A stretch of DNA of 9,378 bases from Candidatus Methanolliviera sp. GoM_oil (GCA_902158735.1 CABGHG010000057.1:1-9378); one strand, 5' to 3'; positions 1 to 6,487 are shown, numbered from the stretch's first letter. Notes: generated by a model not told the origin, from the sequence alone. Program-made: numbers and translations.

Positions 1-836
1 TTCTTTGATCTTGGTTCTATCTCCCCGGCAACTATCGCAGACGCGCCAGATATGAAACCATCTATGACGACGGGTACGCGATGGCTTGCGGCGGAGAGTA
101 TCACACCGGTTATGCCTGCAATCTCAAAGCCGCCCAGTTTTGATAACAGATCTATTGCATCCTCAAATGGACCATTGATCTCTATTGCCTTCTTTATGGC
201 GTTTATCTTCTTTCCTAAAGAGATATCGTCGATACCCGTCCCCCTTCCGGTAACCAATTTAGGATCGCATCCTGTCACAGCAGCGATGATGGCACTGCTC
301 GGCGTCGTATTTCCAATGCCCATATCTCCCGTTCCGACGATATCGATTCCTTTCTCATACTCTTCCTCGAATACCGTAATTCCCGCCTCGATCGCCTTTA
401 TCGCATCCTCTCTCGACATCGCCGGGCCTTTCACCATATTTTTCGTTCCATAACCGATCTTCTTCACGATCAGTCCCGGTTCGTTTATCTCGGCGGCAAC
501 ACCCATATCAACGACCACGATCCTTGCACCTATGTGCCGCGCCAGGACGTTGACCGCGGCGCCCCCAGCCAAAAAATTATCTATCATCTGACTGGTCACC
601 TCAGACGGATACGCACTCACGCCAGCATCCACAACGCCATGATCTCCCGCCATCGTGATGATCAATTTTTCTTTGATCTTTGGCATTGGGTCTCTCGTAA
701 TTCCGGCCAATTTTATCGAGATCTCTTCCAATCTGCCAAGACTTCCCACAGGTTTCGTTAGCTCACTCTGTCTTCTTCTTGCCCTTTCCATCGCTTCTTC
801 GTCGAGAGATCCTATCTTCTTGATCGTCTCTTCCAA
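1..836 (-). CDS. cobT: Nicotinate-nucleotide--dimethylbenzimidazole phosphoribosyltransferase CobT, bacterial type (C-terminus outside window)
   Basis: CobT transfers phosphoribose from nicotinate mononucleotide to a lower-ligand base such as dimethylbenzimidazole, giving alpha-ribazole 5'-phosphate for the nucleotide loop of cobamides; it is cytoplasmic. I translated 278 residues by hand. Visible signatures are KPVGSLGRLE (28-37), GDHGV (64-68), GTGDMGIGNTT (168-178), TGRGTGIDD (196-204) and GGFEIAG (235-241). Family members are about 350 residues, so roughly 70 residues, including the region of the catalytic glutamate, lie beyond base 1. The KPxGSLGRLE opening is typical of the bacterial branch rather than the separate archaeal CobT-like family, which suggests old transfer. 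The start is TTG at 836, chosen because GGGGG (848-844) sits seven bases upstream and no in-frame ATG/GTG is nearby. It is divergent from the RHH/CblS-like gene and probably shares its promoter. The family call is near certain; the exact start is less so. Confidence 0.95.
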   Translation of the reverse strand, partial: MEETIKKIGSLDEEAMERARRRQSELTKPVGSLGRLEEISIKLAGITRDPMPKIKEKLIITMAGDHGVVDAGVSAYPSEVTSQMIDNFLAGGAAVNVLARHIGARIVVVDMGVAAEINEPGLIVKKIGYGTKNMVKGPAMSREDAIKAIEAGITVFEEEYEKGIDIVGTGDMGIGNTTPSSAIIAAVTGCDPKLVTGRGTGIDDISLGKKINAIKKAIEINGPFEDAIDLLSKLGGFEIAGITGVILSAASHRVPVVIDGFISGASAIVAGEIEPRSK

Positions 837-842
837 TTTATT

Positions 843-909
843 ACCCCCTTCGATAGGTTATCAGAGAAGCCTTTAAATGTTACTAATCGCACTACAGTTG
901 TAATGCAAC
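843..909. promoter_or_regulatory. Shared divergent promoter of cobT and the RHH-kinase gene, with candidate RHH operator
   Basis: The only good TATA-like element in the gap is CTTTAAATG (871-879), whose TTTAAA core is self-complementary. Counting about 26 bases from its centre gives a start near 900 on the plus strand, almost at the ATG (903), so a leaderless mRNA. On the minus strand it gives a start near 848, just before the GGGGG SD and TTG of cobT. Around the plus start lie GTTG (897-900), CAAC (906-909) and GTTG (911-914), forming a short dyad over the ATG. TTAC (880-883) and GTAA (900-903) form a second, weaker dyad with 16 bases between. Either could be bound by the RHH domain encoded next door. 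Positions are seen; promoter use and operator function are inferred. Confidence 0.55.
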
Positions 910-1808
910 CGTTGAACGTTAGGGTACCTGAAAAAATAATAGAAAGATTGGACGATATCTCCAAAAGAAACGGCGTTTCCAGATCGGAGATAATCAGGTC
1001 GTCCCTGATCGTCTATTTAAATCTCCTTGAGAATCTCGGTGAGTTCGTGAGCCTGAGAGATCTAAAACTCTTCCCCCGGGATATACGGTCGGAGAGATTT
1101 AGGGATACATCGATCTTGCACCTGAAAGATCTTTGCATCGTGATCTCTTCTACCTCCTCCGGTGCGATAGGTTCTAAAGATGAAGATATCATAAAGATAG
1201 ACGAAAGAGAACTTGGGAAGATTATGGCGCGGTGTGCGATCATCAAGATAATTTCTTTGGGTGCTCATCCGGCGCTCCTCGTCTCAAATCTCTCCGTGGA
1301 ATATCATCCGATGGGTGCAAGGATATTCGAAGGAATTTTTTTGGAGGCTAAGAGGGCAGGAGTGAAAGATATAGTTGAGGGGCATACGGAAGAGAACTTT
1401 AAGACGCGACAAACGGCTTTATCTATCGTAGGAGTGGGAATCACAGAAGAAAAAAATTTAAAATTTGGTGTGAGTCGCCGCGGAGACGTGATCTTTGTCA
1501 TTGGGGATCCAAAAGTTGGTTATGAGGTTATAGGCTCCAAGATGATCAGTATAGAAGATGTGAAGCGTGTCAGAAAGTTGCACTATGTACACGACATCAT
1601 CCCCGTCGGAAGAAGGGGCATCAAGCATCAATTATATGAATTTCGTGGGCAGTTCGGCTATAAAATTGAGCTGAATGATGATATTGGAATTGATATAGAG
1701 AAATCTGCAGGTCCATCAACATCGATCCTCATCTCGTTGAATAAGAGATACACAGAGGATTTTCAAAGAAAGATAAAAAGAGGGGAGTTGATCGGAAAGA
1801 TTTTATGA
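903..1808 (+). CDS. Ribbon-helix-helix DNA-binding domain fused to a PurM/AIR-synthase-like, CblS-type alpha-ribazole kinase domain
   Basis: 301 residues. Residues 1-46 are a classic RHH (MetJ/Arc/NikR N-domain) unit: strand LNVRV, helix around EKIIERLDDISKRNG, then VSRSEIIRSSLIVYL. Residues about 75-300 resemble AIR-synthase-related proteins: SSGAIGSKDEDIIKID (85-100) as the nucleotide/metal-binding start, an ARCAIIKIISLGAHP helix (109-123), GHTEENFKTRQTALSIVGVG (160-179), HDIIPVGRRGI (230-240) and KSAGPST (267-273) in the C-terminal half. These match what I recall of alpha-ribazole kinase (CblS), which phosphorylates alpha-ribazole to its 5'-phosphate, the same product CobT makes. Divergent cobT next door supports that role. 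The RHH domain suggests DNA binding at the shared promoter, possibly responding to ligand. The ATG lies a few bases from the predicted transcription start, with no SD, so it is probably leaderless. The domain architecture is sure; kinase specificity and autoregulation are inference. Confidence 0.85.
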   Translation: MQPLNVRVPEKIIERLDDISKRNGVSRSEIIRSSLIVYLNLLENLGEFVSLRDLKLFPRDIRSERFRDTSILHLKDLCIVISSTSSGAIGSKDEDIIKIDERELGKIMARCAIIKIISLGAHPALLVSNLSVEYHPMGARIFEGIFLEAKRAGVKDIVEGHTEENFKTRQTALSIVGVGITEEKNLKFGVSRRGDVIFVIGDPKVGYEVIGSKMISIEDVKRVRKLHYVHDIIPVGRRGIKHQLYEFRGQFGYKIELNDDIGIDIEKSAGPSTSILISLNKRYTEDFQRKIKRGELIGKIL

Positions 1809-1854
1809 ATGTATCATATTAGATGCATGATCACTCGTCTCAAAATCTGTTGTA

Positions 1855-1932
1855 TTATTTAAGATACGGTAGAACTTGAAAGATGTCAGCCATACCATTA
1901 CAAAAACCGACGATCATGTTCAAACAATCCAT
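1855..1932 (-). CDS. Candidate 25-residue microprotein with strong ribosome binding site
   Basis: This short minus-strand frame reads MDCLNMIVGFCNGMADIFQ then VLPYLK and stops at TAA. Its main support is the translation signal: GAGGTG (1944-1939), inside GGAGAGGTGAA, is an almost full match to the 16S 3' end with six bases before the ATG (1932-1930). A TATA-like GTTAAATTAT (about 1992-1983) would place transcription start near 1960. The peptide is mostly hydrophobic, with two cysteines and a single C-terminal lysine, so it might associate with membrane or fold only with a partner. It lies alone between the convergent end of the RHH gene and the promoter of the hydrolase gene, which points the other way. 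I do not recognise it. Chance remains possible for so short a frame. Confidence 0.4.
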   Translation of the reverse strand: MDCLNMIVGFCNGMADIFQVLPYLK

Positions 1933-2021
1933 ATTATTCACCTCTCCGTTAAAATGTACTTTTAGTATTTATCTCTTTCTGAATAATTTAACATACCAAA
2001 GGTGTTGGGCAATACTACATA

Positions 2022-2089
2022 TAAAAATATTTATATAAGGTCAATCACACGAAATAAGTCAGTATAAAATCTAAAAAAGAAAAGGATGT
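2022..2089 (+). promoter_or_regulatory. Promoter and ribosome binding site of the exported hydrolase
   Basis: TAAAAATATTTATATAAGG (2022-2040) contains a textbook archaeal TATA box, TTTATATA (2030-2037), giving a predicted start near 2060 and a leader of about 40 bases. AAGGATGT (2082-2089) is the likely SD, followed by a run of ten A before the ATG at 2099. The rest of the 1809-2098 gap holds the minus-strand microprotein candidate and no recognisable RNA gene. Confidence 0.6.
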
Positions 2090-2098
2090 AAAAAAAAA

Positions 2099-3508
2099 AT
2101 GATATCTAAAAAATATTTTGCCTGTCTGGCGATATTCTTCTTCGTCGCAAGCGTCGTCTGTACTCCTATCGTATCAGGTGTCACCACTTTTACGAGCGGT
2201 ACCGATGATAAACTTGGCTGGAAGCTGGTGGTCAACGAGAAAAGCTCGAAACTTCACCCCGAGCTTAAGGAGTCAGTCTGGGAGATGGATAGACCACCCT
2301 ATGGTCAATGCGACAAGATAGCGTTGCGCAGATTGGTGAAGAAGGGTGGACAACCGAAGGGAGTCGTGTTTATCTTCCCTGGAACTTGGTCCAACGGAGA
2401 AGCAATTATATCGGAAGATCACTACGACCTGTACCTGAAGTCGATCAATGCCGACGCCGAGAAGGTGAACGAGATAAAAAATATGCTTGGAAGACATTCG
2501 ATATGCAAATATCTTGCCTTGAAGGGTTTCGACGTCTATTCCATGGATTACAGAACGCACTTCGTACCGAAAACCTATGGGCCTAAGGACATCAAATTTA
2601 TGAAAGACTGGGGCTGGAAGATGTATATGGGCGACATGAAGTTGGCGGTCGATAAGGCAAAAGAGGTCTCCGGGGAAGATAAGATATTCTTGGGAGGAGA
2701 AAGCTTTGGAGGACTGGCAGCGATGAACTACGCCTCGCAGTATGGGAGTGACGGTCTCAAGGGGATAATACTGCTGGATGGCGGCACAGGTGGGAAGAAC
2801 CATAGATTAGTTCCAGTTCCCCTTCCGGTGGGTCTTCTCGAGACGGGGGCGTATGGAATGATGGGGATGTACGCACTGGATCAGAAGATGACGGCGAATA
2901 TGGGGCCACTCGTGGACGGTCTAATGTCCTCTGCTGCAAAGACAGTTTTTAACATCCCACATTTTTCAGAGGTGCTCAAACATGGATTAGAACATCCGCT
3001 CGACCTTCCGAAAGATCCGGTCACGGGTAAACTTCTCGAGCCGACGATCGATCCAAACACGGGGAAGCCATTTGCCAATTACATTGAATGGATTAATAAT
3101 AGGCTAGACAGGATGGGTCTGGATGGTCTAATGGGCGTGCTTTATAACTACATCGACGCCGTGCCACTTGCCCTAACCCTTCAGACATATGACAGATACT
3201 GGCCACTGCAGGTATATCTCGAATACGCTTCTGACATTAGTAGACCTGGATACGAATCGGATGGCGGTATATGGAACAGAGATTACTACAACTACTACGC
3301 CCACTATAAAGAGATAGATGTTCCCATGATCACGTTCATCAGCAAACTCGGTTTAACGGCGTGGGGACCTTCCGGGCCCGGAATTAAAAACACCGACGTG
3401 ACGAACTCCACCTTTCCGGATTGGGGACACTTAGATATCTACATGGGTATTTACAACGAGGAGAAGGTCAACGAACCAGTATATCAGTGGTTGATGGAGC
3501 ATCTTTAG
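2099..3508 (+). CDS. Exported alpha/beta-hydrolase of unknown substrate
   Basis: 469 residues. Residues 1-27 form a signal peptide: lysines at 4-5, hydrophobic core about 8-24, likely cut after SG at 27. Cys21 follows VV, a poor lipobox, so release or surface location is likelier than lipid anchoring. The hydrolase core shows strand GVVFIFPGTW (88-97), FDVYSMDYR (144-152), nucleophile elbow GGESFGG (199-205) with Ser202, strand IILLDGGTGG (223-232) and a late DWGH (441-444) whose His444 is the probable catalytic base. The acid is not obvious. The long stretch 235-400 between elbow and histidine is probably a lid; it carries two DPxTGK units (306-311, 318-323). An N-glycosylation sequon NST lies at 436-438. 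It stands alone with its own promoter and terminator. An esterase or lipase-like role is plausible, but no substrate can be named. Confidence 0.85.
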   Translation: MISKKYFACLAIFFFVASVVCTPIVSGVTTFTSGTDDKLGWKLVVNEKSSKLHPELKESVWEMDRPPYGQCDKIALRRLVKKGGQPKGVVFIFPGTWSNGEAIISEDHYDLYLKSINADAEKVNEIKNMLGRHSICKYLALKGFDVYSMDYRTHFVPKTYGPKDIKFMKDWGWKMYMGDMKLAVDKAKEVSGEDKIFLGGESFGGLAAMNYASQYGSDGLKGIILLDGGTGGKNHRLVPVPLPVGLLETGAYGMMGMYALDQKMTANMGPLVDGLMSSAAKTVFNIPHFSEVLKHGLEHPLDLPKDPVTGKLLEPTIDPNTGKPFANYIEWINNRLDRMGLDGLMGVLYNYIDAVPLALTLQTYDRYWPLQVYLEYASDISRPGYESDGGIWNRDYYNYYAHYKEIDVPMITFISKLGLTAWGPSGPGIKNTDVTNSTFPDWGHLDIYMGIYNEEKVNEPVYQWLMEHL

Positions 3509-3553
3509 TTATGTGGAGGTGAGAGATAAAGGTTTTATGTAAAATCCGTTACG

Positions 3554-3603
3554 GTTAGGCGGTCTCGTAAGAGTATCGCCATAACAATTTTTTATCTTTT
3601 TTT
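3554..3603 (+). terminator. Hairpin plus U-runs terminating the hydrolase mRNA
   Basis: GTTA-GGCG (3554-3561) pairs with CGCC-A-TAAC (3577-3585) with one bulged A. Inside, CTC/GAG (3564-3566 / 3571-3573) closes a GTAA loop, which fits the GNRA tetraloop rule. T6 (3588-3593) and T7 (3597-3603) follow at once. It lies 45 bases after the hydrolase stop, as expected for a terminator. A small structured RNA is a less likely alternative. Confidence 0.65.
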
Positions 3604-3758
3604 GAGTGAAACGCTTAATTAAAAAGATATAATGAAATCCATCCAGACGTCAATCTTTTAGGGATAAATATTTAAGAAGGATGTAAATGGGATTTTTAAT
3701 TTTGTTTCTGTTTACATCACTCTCGATCGGAGGGATTAAGGGTGAAGGAGGCAAGGAT

Positions 3759-4217
3759 ATGAGTGAAAAATTGACACTCTCGAGTGTATTTGGGGATGGT
3801 AAAAAGATTCCGGCGAGGTACACGTGCGATGGTCTAAATATATCACCACCGTTGAGGATAGAGGGGGTTGACCCAAAAGCTAAGAGTATGGCAATCGTGA
3901 TGGACGATCCTGATGCTCCCATGGGAGTCTTCGATCACTGGGTGATCTGGAACATCGATCCAAAGATGAGTAAGATAGAAGAAGGAGTGCCCAATGAAGA
4001 ACATGTCTTGGGAAATGCGGTTCAGGGTGCAAACACTGCGGGAATGATCGGATACATGGGCCCATGCCCGCCATCCGGCACACATACGTATCGTTTTAAA
4101 CTTTACGCGTTGAATGCAACGATAGATCTAAAACCGGGATCTACCAAGAAAATGTTGGAGAAAACGATGGAGGGCCATATAATCCAAGAGGCGCTTTTGA
4201 GAGGGCTTTATCGCTGA
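3759..4217 (+). CDS. PEBP / YbhB-YbcL family (Raf-kinase-inhibitor-like) protein
   Basis: 152 residues, the usual length of prokaryotic phosphatidylethanolamine-binding-protein homologues. Family marks are IPARYTCDGLNISPPL (17-32), DDPDAP (49-54), DHWVIWNI (59-66) and GPCPPSGTHTYRFKLYAL (101-118); the Asp-Pro-Asp and His60 line the small anion/ligand pocket. The molecular role of prokaryotic members is poorly known (ligand binding, perhaps enzyme inhibition). I chose the ATG at 3759 because GGAGG (3747-3751) stands seven bases upstream and the protein then begins like its relatives. An in-frame ATG at 3687 with AAGGATG before it would add 24 residues, MGFLILFLFTSLSIGG and on, that look like a short signal sequence. 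A TATA-like AAATATTTAA (3665-3674) predicts a start near 3697, which favours 3759. The family call is certain; cellular location depends on the start. Confidence 0.92.
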   Translation: MSEKLTLSSVFGDGKKIPARYTCDGLNISPPLRIEGVDPKAKSMAIVMDDPDAPMGVFDHWVIWNIDPKMSKIEEGVPNEEHVLGNAVQGANTAGMIGYMGPCPPSGTHTYRFKLYALNATIDLKPGSTKKMLEKTMEGHIIQEALLRGLYR

Positions 4218-4291
4218 TATCTATCTTATCTAAGTTTAAGAGAGCAGCTCCATGATCGGTGATTGGGTTAAAAGAGACGAACAGAAGAAGA

Positions 4292-4327
4292 TTTTAGATT
4301 AATGAAGATTTTGCCGGCAATGAAGAT
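4292..4327 (+). promoter_or_regulatory. Probable promoter with operator-like palindrome before the LuxE-like gene
   Basis: TTTTAGATTA (4292-4301) is a reasonable TATA-like element with a predicted start near 4322. Between them is TTGCCGGCAA (4311-4320), a perfect 10-bp palindrome, flanked on each side by AATGAAGAT (4301-4309 and 4319-4327). A repressor bound between TATA box and start is common in archaea, so this could be an operator. No trans-acting factor is evident nearby. Confidence 0.35.
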
Positions 4328-4343
4328 GGTTTAGTGGTTTGTC

Positions 4344-5726
4344 ATGAATGGGATGAAGTATCCAAAGGATCTTATAGCGTCGTTACCCGTTGAGAAGATC
4401 TCAACTGCGGCGTTAGACCAGAGGTATATATTAGCAAAGAGGGGAGGAGATTACATAACTCAACTCTGCACACACCCAAGATATGGGCACGTGAAACGAG
4501 AGGAGCTTAGAGAATTACAATTTAAAGCAGTGAAGCAATCGTTCATACACCACTATCATAATTGCAGTTTTTATAGAAATTATTGCAGAGATATTGGCGT
4601 AATACCAGATGACGTACGAGGTTTCGAAGACGTGATTGATATGGTACCACAGATACCGGCGGAGACGTTTAAAAAAGGTGGGATTTTGAGCGTTCCTATC
4701 GACAGGATGATCGGTGTGGTCACGACGTCTGGAATTAATGGTAATCCTGCTTATCTCCCGAGAGATATGCCTTCAATGGTGAAACTGACCGAATTGTCCA
4801 TAAGACTTTTGATTAATGTTTACCTGCCTCTTGCATCGAAGAAACTGGAGATAACTCCCAGAGAAACCGCCGACTATGCGCTAAAGAACTGTGCTCTTGA
4901 ACTATTTACGCCGACATGGGAAGAGAGCTCAACGTGGCTGGTGCAATTACTAAGGCTTCCCCTGTCTCTCTCTGATCTGATCGGAGTGCCTCATTCTTTC
5001 CACTTAAAAAATTTTAAGTTCGATCCCAAAAAGACGTTGGAGAAGATAAAGGAGAGGAACAGAGAGAACAAGATGATGGTCTTCTGGGCGTTCCCCTACA
5101 TCATCGGGGCATTGATGGATTATATGGATGATGCAAAAGAGAGACTCGAATTGGATCCAACGGGTAAAAATTTGTGTGTGATGGTATTGAACGGTGGCTG
5201 GAAGACATTGGAAGGGGAAAGGGTGGACAAAGATGAGTTTGAGAAGAGGGTCGAAGAGCATTTTGACATCAACAGAGATTGGATAATCGATACCTATGGA
5301 TTTGGTGAGGCAAATTTTGGTGCAGCTGATGCGTTATGTCCGGAGAAAAGAATGCATGTGGTCACTCAGGCGCCGATCGCCGTCACGAGAGATCCAGATA
5401 CATTGGAGGTCCAAGAATACGGAGAAGAAGGATTACTGAGTGTCTGGGACCCAACGATGAACTCATACCCGGCGTTCGTCATCACTGATGATATTGTGAA
5501 GATCACGGATATTTATGAGTGTCCCGCGTGTGGAAGGATTTCACAGGATATAGAATTTAAAGGACGAGCTGGAAAAGCTGAGTTGAGAAGCTGTGCTTTA
5601 AAGGTGCAGCAGCTTCTATGCGGCGAGAGCATAGACCTATTAGAAAAATTCAGGGTGAAAGACGTGATCAGGATAGGAGTAGGTTATAGATTCGGAGATG
5701 AGATAAAGCCAACTAGAGACGACTGA
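4344..5726 (+). CDS. LuxE/PaaK-like adenylate-forming (ANL) enzyme, acyl-protein synthetase family
   Basis: 460 residues. The phosphate-binding loop of the ANL superfamily is TTSGINGNPAYL (127-138). VLNGGWKTLEGE (281-292) carries the GGWK typical of LuxE acyl-protein synthetases, and DTYGFGEANFG (316-326) corresponds to the YGxTE adenylate motif. VWDPTMNSYPAFVITDDIVKI around 367-387, CPACGR (393-398) and FKGRAGKAE (405-413) match the hinge region of LuxE/phenylacetate-CoA ligase proteins. The reaction would be ATP-dependent activation of a carboxylic acid as an acyl-AMP, followed by transfer to a thiol on the protein itself, a carrier or CoA. Cys393, Cys396, Cys417 and Cys426 are candidates for a thioester or metal site. 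No acyl-CoA reductase (LuxC) is in view, so the substrate is unknown. The start is ATG 4344; ATG 4353 is also possible, and neither has a strong SD. Superfamily is sure; subfamily is likely. Confidence 0.88.
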   Translation: MNGMKYPKDLIASLPVEKISTAALDQRYILAKRGGDYITQLCTHPRYGHVKREELRELQFKAVKQSFIHHYHNCSFYRNYCRDIGVIPDDVRGFEDVIDMVPQIPAETFKKGGILSVPIDRMIGVVTTSGINGNPAYLPRDMPSMVKLTELSIRLLINVYLPLASKKLEITPRETADYALKNCALELFTPTWEESSTWLVQLLRLPLSLSDLIGVPHSFHLKNFKFDPKKTLEKIKERNRENKMMVFWAFPYIIGALMDYMDDAKERLELDPTGKNLCVMVLNGGWKTLEGERVDKDEFEKRVEEHFDINRDWIIDTYGFGEANFGAADALCPEKRMHVVTQAPIAVTRDPDTLEVQEYGEEGLLSVWDPTMNSYPAFVITDDIVKITDIYECPACGRISQDIEFKGRAGKAELRSCALKVQQLLCGESIDLLEKFRVKDVIRIGVGYRFGDEIKPTRDD

Positions 5727-5773
5727 TATTGATATATCATTTATAGACGCTTGCCATTCATTGCTCAACACCA

Positions 5774-5794
5774 CGTTCCAAAAAAAGAAGGAAG
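5774..5794. repeat. Left copy of a 20-21-base direct repeat flanking the PH-domain gene
   Basis: CGTTCC-A7-GAAGGAAG here and CGCTCC-A6-GAAGGAAG at 6488-6507 differ by one substitution and one A. The two copies bracket the PH-domain gene and its promoter. They may be chance low-complexity matches, shared U-run terminators read on the minus strand, or traces of insertion. Confidence 0.45.
5780..5794 (-). terminator. U-run terminator of the PH-domain gene
   Basis: Read on the minus strand this is CTTCCTTC followed by T7, starting 53 bases past the stop of the PH-domain gene. It matches archaeal intrinsic termination, which needs a U-rich run rather than a hairpin. No stem is seen. Confidence 0.4.
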
Positions 5795-5846
5795 ATTAAA
5801 TCGATAAGAGATAGGAAAATGTTGAAGGAGAGAGATGAGCATAAGG

Positions 5847-6407
5847 TTACGATTCCATGATCTCCCTGATCTTCTGTAACTCTTCCAACACCCTCTCCTC
5901 GACGGACCTCCGCTCCGATTGGGATAATTTCCCAATTTTTCCAGATATCTCATCCCTTATCTCAGGTCCATTTTTTACGTTCATCAGACACATCTCGGGC
6001 AGGTTCGATCCACCCATCGCGGCGGTATGTATTGTTACGTTGTACACGCCGAAATACCTCTTTAACGGGCCATGGCTTAAGCCGGCCATCGTGATCCTTC
6101 CATAACTTATCTCCTTCTCTCGTCTGAAGAATACGCCATATTTGCCGTGCACTGCATCCTCCCCCAGATTAAATTCTATCGTATCATAAAATTTCGGGAT
6201 CCACCAACTGGTATAAATTAAAGCGACCGATGTTGGTAGATAAACCGAGAGAAGATATATCAAGAGCCGATCGGCAGGTACGAAGAACGCAACGGGTATG
6301 CTCCAAGACAAAACTCCTACCACGACCAAGAAGAACATCCAGAGGTACCAGTAATGCTTCATCTTTGAATCTGGTCTTATTGACTCTCTGCGATCACTTG
6401 TTTCCAT
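5847..6407 (-). CDS. Two-TM membrane protein with bacterial PH (YdbS/DUF304-like) domain
   Basis: 186 residues. IRPDSKMKHYWYLW (10-23) leads into two hydrophobic helices (about 20-42 and 46-69). A cytoplasmic domain follows: FYDTIEFNLGEDAV (73-86), GVFFRREKEISYGRIT (91-106), GPLKRYFGVYNVTIHTAAMGG (113-133), PEMCLMNV (137-144). This order is the signature of the bacterial pleckstrin-homology domain of YdbS-type proteins, which sit in the membrane with unknown ligands. The tail (about 150-186) is charged and probably coiled coil. The ATG at 6407 follows a TATA box by about the leaderless distance, and no SD is visible. It is transcribed against both neighbours and stands alone. Family is well supported; function is unknown. 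Confidence 0.88.
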   Translation of the reverse strand: METSDRRESIRPDSKMKHYWYLWMFFLVVVGVLSWSIPVAFFVPADRLLIYLLSVYLPTSVALIYTSWWIPKFYDTIEFNLGEDAVHGKYGVFFRREKEISYGRITMAGLSHGPLKRYFGVYNVTIHTAAMGGSNLPEMCLMNVKNGPEIRDEISGKIGKLSQSERRSVEERVLEELQKIREIMES

Positions 6408-6408
6408 A

Positions 6409-6441
6409 TTTTATTAAATGAGTTTATATCTTATATATTTT
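6409..6441 (-). promoter_or_regulatory. Leaderless promoter of the PH-domain gene
   Basis: On the minus strand AAAAATATATA (6441-6431) is a strong TATA box whose centre is about 29 bases before the ATG at 6407. The predicted transcription start is near 6410, leaving no room for an SD. Leaderless initiation is therefore expected. Confidence 0.5.
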
Positions 6442-6487
6442 TAGATATGTTCCCGACATTTTTTAGGTGAGAAATACAGAAACGAAC

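Noticed and set aside
2273..2803. 176-codon open frame on the minus strand inside the hydrolase gene
   Set aside because: It is a shadow: the plus-strand frame has a signal peptide, GGESFGG and DWGH, while this one shows no family motif and no start signals.
4302..4343. In-frame TAG between an upstream ATG and the LuxE-like start, considered as pyrrolysine read-through
   Set aside because: The upstream codons show no homology or SD, and the family start fits ATG 4344.
5835..5879. 14-codon frame with GGAG before the ATG
   Set aside because: It overlaps the end of the PH-domain gene, has poor spacing and no promoter; probably chance.
6000..6016. GGTTCGATCC-like string suggesting a tRNA T-arm
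   Set aside because: It is inside the PH-domain coding sequence, and no acceptor or anticodon stem can be built around it.
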